Of a stretch of 64,000 bases of DNA, positions 51,889 to 59,231 are shown one piece after another. Made by a program: the position numbers and the translations under genes. Source of the stretch: Spongiactinospora sp. TRM90649. GTDB taxonomy: Bacteria > Actinomycetota > Actinomycetes > Streptosporangiales > Streptosporangiaceae. Every line of letters begins with the position of its first letter. The first letter of the stretch is position 1. Under the pieces are notes generated by a model. That model did no database searches and was not told the origin of the DNA. It was given only the letters and a program-made list of their open reading frames with translations. The stretch lies in assembly GCF_029382225.1 (NCBI RefSeq), contig NZ_JARLTC010000031.1, positions 62,001 to 126,000 of the forward strand. The letters are read 5' to 3'.

Positions 51889-53460
51889 TTGAAGGCAACC
51901 CAGCAGACGGACGTTGTGCCAGGACGGCGCCGCGAGGTGATGGTCGTTCTGCCTGGACTGATGCTGGCCATCGTGCTGGCGATGCTCGACAACATGGTCG
52001 TCGGCACGGCCATGCCACGCATCGTGGGCGAGCTGGGCGGGCTCGACCACTTATCGTGGGTGGTCACCGCCTATGTGCTCGGCGCGACCGTCTCCACCCC
52101 GATCTGGGGGAAGGTCGGCGACCTGTACGGCCGGAAATCGGTCTTCATGGCGTCGATCGTGCTGTTCATGGTCGGCTCCGCGCTGTGCGGCATGGCGGGC
52201 GCGCCGATCTTCGGCGGCGCCGGAGGCGGCATGGCGCAGCTCATCGCCTTCCGCGCGCTGCAGGGCCTGGGCGCGGGCGGGCTGATGGTCAACGCGATGG
52301 CCATCATCGGCGACCTCGTCCCGCCCCGTGAGCGCGGGCAGTACCAGGGCGTCATCGCGGGCGTGATGTCGCTGGCCATGATCGGCGGGCCCCTGGTCGG
52401 CGGGTTCATCACCGACCATGCCAACTGGCGCTGGGCCTTCTACGTCAACCTGCCGCTCGGCGGGCTCGCGCTGATCGTGCTGGCCCTGCGGCTGAAACTG
52501 CCGAAGCGCCGCACCGAGCACCGCATCGACTGGCTGGGGGCGATCCTGCTGTCGATCGGCATCACCGCGCTGGTCCTGATCACCACCTGGGGCGGCAGCC
52601 AGTACGAGTGGGCCTCCCCGCAGATCATCGGCCTGGCCTTGCTCGCGGTGGTCTCGCTGGTGGCCTTCGTCCCGGTGGAGCGGCGCGCCGCCGAGCCGAT
52701 CATGCCGCTCGGCCTGTTCAGGATCCGCAACTTCTCGCTGATCTCGGCCGTCGGCTTCCTGCTCGGGTTCGCGATGTTCGGCGCCATCACCTTCCTGCCG
52801 CTCTACCAGCAGACCGTGCAGGGGGCCTCGGCCACCAACTCCGGGCTGCTCCTGCTGCCCATGATGGCCGCCGCCATGGTGGTGTCGCTCATCATCGGTC
52901 GGGCCATCACCAAGAACGGCAAGTACAAGATCTACCCTGTCCTCGGCGGCGTGGTGATGACGGCGGGCATGGCACTGCTGTCCACACAGGGCGTGGACAC
53001 CCCGACCTGGCGGACGGGCCTGTACATCGCCGTCCTCGGCACCGGCATGGGCTTCCTGATGCAGACCACGATGCTGATCGCGCAGAACAGCGTCGAGCAG
53101 CGGGATCTGGGCGTCGCCAGCAGCGCCGCCACCTTCTTCCGGTCGATCGGCGGATCGTTCGGCGTCTCGCTGTTCGGCGCCGTCTTCAGCAACCAGCTCG
53201 TGGCCGGCCTGACCGACCGTCTCGGCCCCTCCGCCGAGCGGCTGGCCGCGCAGGGCGGCCAGATCACGCCGTCCGCCCTGGCCGGGCTCCCGGCGCCGGT
53301 ACGGCTCGGCTTCCTCGAATCGCTCGCCGCCGCCATCTCCAGCGTGTTCTGGTGGGCCATCCTGTTCGCGGTGCTGGTCCCGGTGCTGGCGGTCTTCATC
53401 AAGGAGGTCCCGCTGCGCGGCGCCGCCGAGCCCGTCGACGCGGAACCGGCGATGAGCTGA
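51889..53460 (+). CDS. DHA2-family (EmrB/QacA-type) drug exporter
   Basis: A 523-residue MFS protein with about 14 membrane helices. DHA2 markers: LDNMVVGTAMPRIVGELGG (motif D1-like) in TM1, STPIWGKVGDLYGRKSVFM (motif A) near residue 80, RALQGLGAGGLM (motif B) and GPLVGGFITDHANWRWAFYVNLPLG (motif C) in outline. It would pump drugs or metabolites out using the proton gradient. The TTG start follows AAGGGGG at 8 bases. The divergent TetR gene supplies the likely regulation. Confidence 0.94.
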   Translation: MKATQQTDVVPGRRREVMVVLPGLMLAIVLAMLDNMVVGTAMPRIVGELGGLDHLSWVVTAYVLGATVSTPIWGKVGDLYGRKSVFMASIVLFMVGSALCGMAGAPIFGGAGGGMAQLIAFRALQGLGAGGLMVNAMAIIGDLVPPRERGQYQGVIAGVMSLAMIGGPLVGGFITDHANWRWAFYVNLPLGGLALIVLALRLKLPKRRTEHRIDWLGAILLSIGITALVLITTWGGSQYEWASPQIIGLALLAVVSLVAFVPVERRAAEPIMPLGLFRIRNFSLISAVGFLLGFAMFGAITFLPLYQQTVQGASATNSGLLLLPMMAAAMVVSLIIGRAITKNGKYKIYPVLGGVVMTAGMALLSTQGVDTPTWRTGLYIAVLGTGMGFLMQTTMLIAQNSVEQRDLGVASSAATFFRSIGGSFGVSLFGAVFSNQLVAGLTDRLGPSAERLAAQGGQITPSALAGLPAPVRLGFLESLAAAISSVFWWAILFAVLVPVLAVFIKEVPLRGAAEPVDAEPAMS

Positions 53461-53579
53461 CGGCGGGCGAACGCCGAGCCGACTCGCGGGTGGCCTCCCG
53501 GACCGGCTCTCCCTCCCGTTACGCCCCACGGTTCAGGGGCAGCACCCGAATGAGGGGAAGAACATCATGGGAGGTCGCC

Positions 53580-54257
53580 GTGACCGAGAACGTACCCGAG
53601 CCCGACCCGCGTTCGCCCGCGGAGGACGAGGGCATCCCGGATCTCGAAGGCGGCTACCCGGAGGCCCGCTGGGCGGTGGATCCGCAGGAGTTCGCGCTGC
53701 CGGGCGAACGGCCGCAGGCCGTTGACGACTTCGGCACCACGCGTGAGGAACAGGTGCGCGGCGAGTCGCTCGACGGACGCCTGAGACGTGAGGTGCCCGA
53801 ACCGGAACCCGTCTTCGGGCGACCGCCCGGCGGCTTGGAACCGGAGGGCGGCACCGTGGAGGAACGCGAGATGGAGGCCGACGACATCGCGCCTCCCGAC
53901 GACCTGCCGCCGGACGCGAACCCCGACGCGGAGCCGCCGCCCGACCCCGACTGGGACGACCCCGTCGTACGCCCGCCGGGGATGACCGACGACGGCCTCA
54001 GCGAGACCGGCGGGCTCGGCGTCGGGTCGGACCTGGACACCAACTACGAACCCGGCCCCGACGTGGATCCCGGCTGGCCCGCCCACCCGGAGGAGCCGTC
54101 GGGGGTGGAGGAAGCGCCGCGCCCGGCGGGCAGGCTCGTGGAGCCCGACGAGGGAGTGCGCGCCGACACCGAGGCCGAAGAGATCGCCAGGGAGGTCGGA
54201 CCGGACTCCGGCGGCTTCTCCGCCGAGGAGGCCGCCATGCACATCGAGGAAGAATAG
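53580..54257 (+). CDS. DUF5709-domain protein
   Basis: A 225-residue, very acidic, Pro-rich protein. TREEQVRGESLDGRLRREVPEP in the middle and EAEEIAREVGPDSGGFSAEEAAMHIEEE in outline at the end are the conserved DUF5709 signatures of actinomycetes. No structure or function is known. GTG 53580 follows GGGAGG; a longer frame upstream has no such text. It abuts the ATPase-regulator remnant on the other strand. Confidence 0.88.
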   Translation: MTENVPEPDPRSPAEDEGIPDLEGGYPEARWAVDPQEFALPGERPQAVDDFGTTREEQVRGESLDGRLRREVPEPEPVFGRPPGGLEPEGGTVEEREMEADDIAPPDDLPPDANPDAEPPPDPDWDDPVVRPPGMTDDGLSETGGLGVGSDLDTNYEPGPDVDPGWPAHPEEPSGVEEAPRPAGRLVEPDEGVRADTEAEEIAREVGPDSGGFSAEEAAMHIEEE

Positions 54258-54870
54258 GCGCCCGGCGGCAGCCCGAGCAGCAGGCCGGGGTTGAGCTCGC
54301 CCTTGGCCCGGTGGTAACCGGTGAACAGGGTGAGCGCGGTGGCCGAGTCGTCCCCGAAGAACGCCGCCGCCCCGGCGACCTGGGTGGCGTAGGCGACGGC
54401 GGAGGCGTTGCGCTGATTGGTGGCGTCGCGCCGACAGTGCTCGGCCCTGGCGGCGGCGTGCGCGAGGTCGCCCTGCACGGCGGCGATCCAGCCGCACACC
54501 CACAGCGCCTTGGTGCGCGCCGTGCTCGGCTGGACGGCCCTGACCAGGTCGGCGCAGGCGTCGGCCAGATGCTCGCACAGCGACTCGACGATCGGGCGCG
54601 CGGACTGGTCCTTGGCGCGGACGGTGCCCGCCACCAGCGACGGCAGCAGCGCGGGATCGGTGAGCGGGGAGAGGTCGGTCAGCCAGACGCCGTGCGGGAA
54701 GCGGTCGCGCGTCCGGTCGGCGACACGCAGGGCGAGCCGCGACTTGCCCACCCCGCCCACCCCGCCCACGCCGGTCAGCGTGACCAGCCGGGACTCGGCG
54801 AGGTGCCGCTCGACGTCGGCGAGCTGGGCACGGCGCCCAACGAAGGCGCCGACCTTCTCGGGAAGCTCTC
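54258..54870 (-). pseudogene. Gutted ATPase-type regulator (AfsR/LAL-like) remnant
   Basis: Minus-strand text begins with LPEKVGAFVGRRAQLADVER and RLVTLTGVGG, then GVGKSRLALRVADRTRDRFP and VWLTDLSPLTDP: the start of a STAND ATPase regulator. It jumps to TPR-type text (AAVQGDLAHAAARAEHCRRDA, ALTLFTGYHRAKGELNPG) with most of the ATPase missing, and ends against the DUF5709 stop without its DNA-binding domain. No start codon or ribosome binding site is clear. About 200 of an expected 900 or more residues remain. The gap up to 55070 holds no other gene. Confidence 0.75.
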
Positions 54871-55070
54871 CCCCCAGTGGGCGAGGAGGAATGGGACACG
54901 GATCCCCCGGGGAAAGGGAACGGGATTCGGCACCTCGAATCCCAACCCCATCCGCTACGCAGTGAAACGGCTCGCGTCGGTTCGGTGATGGGCTTTACCG
55001 TGGACGCGGGTGGAATGCCACAGCGGACGGGCCTTCCGCCGGTGATACGGTCCGGGCTGAAGGAGGGGCG

Positions 55071-55655
55071 GTGAGCGGACGCGACGACGAGCGGCGAAGG
55101 GCACTGCTCGACGCGGCCGACAGGGTGATCCGCAGGGAGGGGCCGGAGGTCTCCATGGCCGTCATCGCGGCCGAGGCGGGCATCACCAAGCCGATCCTCT
55201 ACCGGCACTTCGGCGACAAGAGCGGGCTCTACCAGGCGCTCGCCGACCGGCACGTGCGCGCTGTCGTCTCGCGGCTGCGCCAGGAGTTCGCCGCGCAGGG
55301 CGTGCCGGCGGGCGAGCGGGCGCGGCGCACGATCTACGCCTACCTCGACATGATCTCCGCCGACCACGAGCTGTACCGGTTCCTGTTCTACCGCGCGGGC
55401 GCGGAGGACACCCGCACCCGCTCGCGCATGGTCGCCGTGGTGCGCGGGCTGGGCGAGGAGCTGGGCCACCTCCTGGCCCACGAGGGCCTCGCCGCCGACC
55501 CGGTCCGCGCCCAGGTCCTCGGCCACGCACTCGTCGGGATGGTCCAGGCGACCGGCGACTGGTGGCTCGACCACCCCCAGGCCGATCGCGTCGAGGTGGT
55601 GGACGGCCTCGCCTCGGCCGCCGTCGCGGTGATCTCCTCCGCCACGGCCACCTGA
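55071..55655 (+). CDS. TetR-family regulator
   Basis: A 194-residue TetR protein: RRALLDAADRVIRREGPEVSMAVIAAEAGITKPILYRHFGDKSGLYQALADRH in outline is the helix-turn-helix. The C-terminal part (YRFLFYRAGAEDTRTRSRM, VQATGDWWLDHPQADRVEVVDGL) is that of the group that often controls acyl-CoA or lipid genes in actinomycetes. GTG 55071 follows AAGGAGGGG. Its target is unknown; the convergent dioxygenase is 47 bases away and not obviously under its control. Confidence 0.88.
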   Translation: MSGRDDERRRALLDAADRVIRREGPEVSMAVIAAEAGITKPILYRHFGDKSGLYQALADRHVRAVVSRLRQEFAAQGVPAGERARRTIYAYLDMISADHELYRFLFYRAGAEDTRTRSRMVAVVRGLGEELGHLLAHEGLAADPVRAQVLGHALVGMVQATGDWWLDHPQADRVEVVDGLASAAVAVISSATAT

Positions 55656-55702
55656 CGCCGGGCCGCCCGGTCCTCCGCTCCGGTCATGCAGGTCAGGCCG
55701 GG

Positions 55703-56633
55703 TCAGGCGGCGCTGGTGGTGTAACCCGTCGCGTCGCCTCTGATCACCCGGCTGCCGCGGCCGTCCACGCCGACCGGCACGTCGCCCGCGACCGTCACCC
55801 GGTGCAGGCGGCGGGGACGCTCGCCGAAGTCGTGCACCACCCGGTGCTGGGTGGCGCGGTTGTCCCAGATCGCCACGTCGCCGGGGGACCACCGCCAGCG
55901 GACGGTGTTCTCCACCTGGGTGACCTGCTCCTGCAGCAGCTTGATGATCGCGGTGGAGGTGTGGCCCGACAGGCCGACCAGGCGCTTGGCGAAGTCGCCG
56001 AGCAGGATGGCCCGCTCGCCGGTCTCGGGGTGCACGCGCACGACCGGGTGCTCGGTCTCGAAGACGGTGGAGGAGAAGACCTCGGCGTACCTGCGGGTGC
56101 GCTCGGGGTCGTCGGAGGTGGTCACGCGGACGTAGTCGTACTCGTTGGTGTGCACGGCGCGCAGGCGGTCGGCGAGGTCGCGCAGCTCGGCGGGCAGATG
56201 CCGGTAGGCGGCCACGGTGTTGGCCCAGAGGGTGTCGCCGCCGACGGGCGGTACCTCGACGGCCCGCAGGACGGACGCCAGCGGCGGCCGGTCCACGAAC
56301 GTGACGTCGGTGTGCCAGCGGTCCACCTTGTGGCCGCCCCGGTAGTCCAGGTCGAGTATGTGAGCGTTGCCGTCGAGGGAGGGGACCGTGGGGTGGGCCG
56401 TGGTCGGTTCGCCGAGCAACCGGGCGAAGGCCACTTGTCCCTCCTCGTCCAGGTGGTCCTGGCCGTGGAAGAAGATCACCTTGTGGCGCAGCAGCGCCAC
56501 CCGTATCTCTTGCACGAGCGCCTCCGGCAGGTTCCCCGAGAGGCGGACGCCCGAGATCTCCGCACCGATCCGCCCGTTTGACGGAGAGGCGGGCTGCAGT
56601 CGTTCCTGCGAGCGTTGCTGTCCGCGTGGTCAT
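55703..56633 (-). pseudogene. TauD/TfdA-family dioxygenase gene, frameshifted near its 5' end
   Basis: An Fe(II)/2-oxoglutarate dioxygenase. Iron ligands are seen in the WHTDVTF motif and the distal His near ATQHRVVHDF, with the 2-oxoglutarate Arg in RRLHRVTVAG. A leaderless promoter and ATG 56633 start MTTRTATLAGTTAARLSVK, but the frame then differs by one base from GRIGAEISGVRLSGNLPEAL and the rest; removing one G of a GGG run (56573-56575) restores it. Read as it stands, translation could begin only at GTG 56515 (270 residues), lacking about 40 N-terminal residues. It may be a real mutation or a sequencing error. Substrate: taurine, alkyl sulfate or herbicide-like acids by family. Confidence 0.75.
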
Positions 56634-56639
56634 GGGAGC

Positions 56640-56668
56640 AAGGTAGGCGCGCCCTCACGGATTGTCAA
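56640..56668 (-). promoter_or_regulatory. Consensus leaderless promoter of the TauD-type gene
   Basis: On the minus strand TTGACA (56668-56663), 17-bp spacer, TACCTT (56645-56640), 6 bases, then ATG 56633. The consensus -35 with ideal spacing is the best promoter in the window and fixes the intended start. Confidence 0.8.
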
Positions 56669-56767
56669 TTAAGTTAGTAGGGAATTAGGGTAATGCCTTC
56701 GTGGCCCATGCGGACACGGGCCGCGCCGGGGATCGGCGCGGCCCGCGAGACGGTGGGACGGAACGGG

Positions 56768-58363
56768 TCAGGTCGTCCCGGTCAGGTCGAGGTCTCTGAC
56801 CCGGGGGTCGTCCCGGTCGGCCGTGTAATGATCGGGACTGGTGGCGTCGGGACGGTCGCTCAGCCCGGCCCAGCGGCAGATCAACGTGCCGCCCACGGTC
56901 ACCAGCAGGTTGACGGCGAGCGCCAGCAGCCCGGCGTACACCGTCGTGGCGGTGTCGAAGCCCAGGTTGGACAGGCTGAACGCCGAGCCGCCGAAGTGCG
57001 CCCTGCCCGAGACGGCGTTGGGGATCGTGTAGAGCATCCACACCCCCGCCGCCATCCCGGCCGCCCAGCCGGCGAGCAGCGCCCGGCTGTCCGGCCAGCG
57101 CGAGTACAGGCCGATCGCCACGGCCGGCAGCGTCTGCAGGATCACCACGCCCCCGATGAGCTGCAGGTCGATGGCGAACTGCAGATCCAGCAGCAGGATG
57201 CACAGCACCGCGCCTACCTTGACCGCCAGCGAGACGAGCTTGGAGACCTGGGCCTCCTGGGCGTCGGTGGCGCCGGGGCGCAGGTACTCGCGGTAGATGT
57301 TGCGGGTGAACAGGTTGGCCGCGGCGATCGACATGATCGCCGCCGGGACCAGCGCGCCGATGCCCACGGCGGCGTAGGCGACCCCGGTGAACCAGTCGGG
57401 GAACATCGCGTCGAAGAGCTGCGGGACGATGGTGTTGGCGTCGCCGCCGACCGCCTTCACGTTCGCCGCGATCGCCATGTAGCCGAGCAGCGCGATCAGG
57501 CCGAGCAGCAGGCTGTAGGCGGGCAGCGCGGACATGTTCCGCTTGATCACGTTGCGGTCGCGGGAGGCGAGCACCCCCGTGACGCTGTGCGGATAGAGGA
57601 ACAGCGCCAGCGCCGAGCCGAGCGCCAGCGTGACGTACTGGAGCTGGTTGCCCGCGTTGAGCGTGATGCCGTCACCGCGCGCCGGGGTGGCCGCGAACTT
57701 CGCCGCCGCGCTGTCGAAGATCGCCCCCCAGCCGCCGAGCCGGGTCGGGATGTAGATGACCGCCACCAGGATGACCACGTAGATGAGGATGTCCTTGACG
57801 AACGCGATCAGCGCGGGCGCGCGCAGCCCCGACCGGTAGGTGTAGGCGGCGAGGATGGCGAACGCGATGATGATCGGCAGGTGCCCGCCCACGCCCATCG
57901 ACTTGAGCACCGCCTCGATCCCGACGAGCTGCAGCGCGATGTACGGCATGGTCGCCACGATGCCGGTCAGCGCCACCACCAGGGCGAGCGTCGGCGAGCC
58001 GAACCTGGCCCGCACGAAGTCGGCCGGGGTGACGAACCCGTGCACGTGGGAGACCGACCACAGCCGGATCAGCACCAGGAACACCAACGGATAGACGATG
58101 ACCGTGTAGGGCACCGCGAAGAACCCCATCGCGCCCGCCCCGAACACCAGGGCCGGGACGGCGACGAAGGTGTAGGCGGTATAGAGGTCGCCGCCGACGA
58201 GGAACCAGGTGATCCACGACCCGAAGTTCCGCCCGCCGAGTCCCCATTCGTTCAGGCTCGCCAGGTCGGAGGGCCGCCGCCAGCGGGCGGCCACGAATCC
58301 CATGCCGCTCACCAGCAGGAACAGGACGCCGAAGACGACGATCTCGGTGATGTGCCCGTTCAT
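56768..58363 (-). CDS. Sodium:solute symporter, monocarboxylate permease-like
   Basis: A 531-residue SSS-family transporter with about 13 membrane helices. LNEWGLGGRNFGSWITWFLVGGDLYTAYTFVAVPALVFGAGA in outline, HGFVTPADFVRARFGS, and NVIKRNMSALPAYSLLLG are typical of MctP-like permeases that take up lactate, pyruvate or alanine. ATG 58363 overlaps the stop of the DUF3311 gene by 4 bases; this pairing is the normal arrangement for MctP-like systems. Acidic C-terminus. Located in the membrane. Confidence 0.9.
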   Translation of the reverse strand: MNGHITEIVVFGVLFLLVSGMGFVAARWRRPSDLASLNEWGLGGRNFGSWITWFLVGGDLYTAYTFVAVPALVFGAGAMGFFAVPYTVIVYPLVFLVLIRLWSVSHVHGFVTPADFVRARFGSPTLALVVALTGIVATMPYIALQLVGIEAVLKSMGVGGHLPIIIAFAILAAYTYRSGLRAPALIAFVKDILIYVVILVAVIYIPTRLGGWGAIFDSAAAKFAATPARGDGITLNAGNQLQYVTLALGSALALFLYPHSVTGVLASRDRNVIKRNMSALPAYSLLLGLIALLGYMAIAANVKAVGGDANTIVPQLFDAMFPDWFTGVAYAAVGIGALVPAAIMSIAAANLFTRNIYREYLRPGATDAQEAQVSKLVSLAVKVGAVLCILLLDLQFAIDLQLIGGVVILQTLPAVAIGLYSRWPDSRALLAGWAAGMAAGVWMLYTIPNAVSGRAHFGGSAFSLSNLGFDTATTVYAGLLALAVNLLVTVGGTLICRWAGLSDRPDATSPDHYTADRDDPRVRDLDLTGTT

Positions 58364-58605
58364 CGACCGCTCCCGCCGCGCGTGGACCGGTAGACGATCG
58401 TCGTCGTGGTGACGCCGAGGGCGATGAACGTGAGCTGCAGCCAGTAGAACAGCGGGAACCCGAGCAGGCGGGGCTCGACCGCGTTGTAGAGGAAGGGCAG
58501 CAGCGGGATGGCGACGGGGAGCAGGAGCAGGAGCAGGTGCCACGGACGGGCGTCACGTCTGGCCGGGGGAAGCCCGGCACGCCGATCGGGGTTCGGGGGG
58601 GTCAA
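58360..58605 (-). CDS. DUF3311 small membrane subunit of the permease
   Basis: An 81-residue protein with two hydrophobic segments (WHLLLLLLPVAIPLLPFLYN and FPLFYWLQLTFIALGV) and the DUF3311 pattern PFLYNAVEPRLLGFPLFYWLQ. It usually precedes an SSS permease and is thought to be a small accessory subunit. The TTG start follows AAGGAGAT by about 5 bases. First gene of the two-gene unit. Confidence 0.87.
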   Translation of the reverse strand: MTPPNPDRRAGLPPARRDARPWHLLLLLLPVAIPLLPFLYNAVEPRLLGFPLFYWLQLTFIALGVTTTTIVYRSTRGGSGR

Positions 58606-58655
58606 CTCGATCTCCTTACCGACGGAGCCGGAGACTGGGCTGACCGGAGCGTAGG

Positions 58656-58671
58656 TTAACAGCGCTTGTAA
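58656..58671. promoter_or_regulatory. Possible LacI-type operator before the permease unit
   Basis: TTAACAGCGCTTGTAA: TTA/TAA ends and the central AGCGCT palindrome of LacI/CcpA-type sites, with two mismatched pairs between. It is upstream of the DUF3311/permease genes. No LacI gene is nearby. Confidence 0.3.
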
Positions 58672-59016
58672 AGCCGCCCCTATTCGGCGAGTGGTCTCGT
58701 TCGCGCGGTGAACGGCGTGCCGGGGCGCCGCCCGTCCCCGCGCGCGGCCCGCCCAGGGGATCCCGGAGGCCGCCGCCTCACCCGGCGACCTCCGGGACCG
58801 GTCTCCCGCGAGATCAACCCGGTCCGGCGGGGGTCGCGGGCGACATCGCTACATTCGCCCGCCGAACGCGGACGGATTCCCCCGATCCCGGAAATTCAGC
58901 ACGGCATCCGCCGCTGGTCGTCCGGGCCACGGACAGGCGGTCCCGGGCGTTCGTTTCTTCGGCGGATTCTTTGTCGAGTCCTTTGCCGGGCGGGTAGCGG
59001 GCGTGGGGCGGACGCG

Positions 59017-59046
59017 TTGCATGATCGCCGCGCCGCCCGGTACCCT
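59017..59046 (+). promoter_or_regulatory. trp leader promoter (leaderless)
   Basis: TTGCAT (59017-59022), 18-bp spacer, TACCCT (59041-59046), 7 bases, then ATG 59054 of the leader peptide. The transcript should begin on or beside that ATG. Confidence 0.65.
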
Positions 59047-59053
59047 GTACCGC

Positions 59054-59095
59054 ATGCGATCCCATCCATCCAAGCTTTGGTGGCGCCGCTCATAG
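59054..59095 (+). CDS. trpL: Tryptophan leader peptide (13 residues, two Trp codons)
   Basis: ATG, then MRSHPSKLWWRRS and TAG. The tandem TGG codons at positions 9-10 make translation sensitive to charged tRNA-Trp. The stop codon touches hairpin strand 2. Leader peptides with tandem Trp codons precede trpE(G) in Streptomyces. The peptide has no role apart from being translated. Confidence 0.85.
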   Translation: MRSHPSKLWWRRS

Positions 59096-59148
59096 GCGGC
59101 GTGGGTTTCGCATTCGCGAGTGAGGACGGCCGCCCCGAGTTGGCGGCC
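59084..59148 (+). promoter_or_regulatory. trp attenuator: alternative hairpins 1:2, 2:3, 3:4
   Basis: CGCCGC (59084-59089) pairs with GCGGCG (59096-59101) as 1:2. GGCGGC (59095-59100) pairs with GCCGCC (59129-59134) as antiterminator 2:3. GGCCGCC (59128-59134) pairs with GGCGGCC (59142-59148) as terminator 3:4, followed by TT. The pairs exclude each other, as required. When Trp is low, a ribosome stalled at the Trp codons covers strand 1 and lets 2:3 form. Confidence 0.8.
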
Positions 59149-59231
59149 TTCTGCATGTCCGCCCCCGGGGCATCTTTCTCGGCCCGATCCTTACCGTGGA
59201 ACCGGGTCTGGAGCAGCGAAGGGGCGCAACT

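Larger units (their letters stand above)
58606..59053. other. Long intergenic region between permease unit and trp leader
   Basis: About 450 bases. It contains the likely permease control region (a LacI-type-like site at 58656-58671) and the trp leader promoter at 59017-59046. Between these I see no gene. Confidence 0.6.

Noticed and set aside
53565..56633. Open frame of about 1,000 codons on the minus strand crossing several genes
   Set aside because: It covers DUF5709, TetR and intergenic DNA in antisense and has Arg/Gly/Pro-biased text without domains. High GC makes such frames common. Only the segments in the true gene frames were kept.
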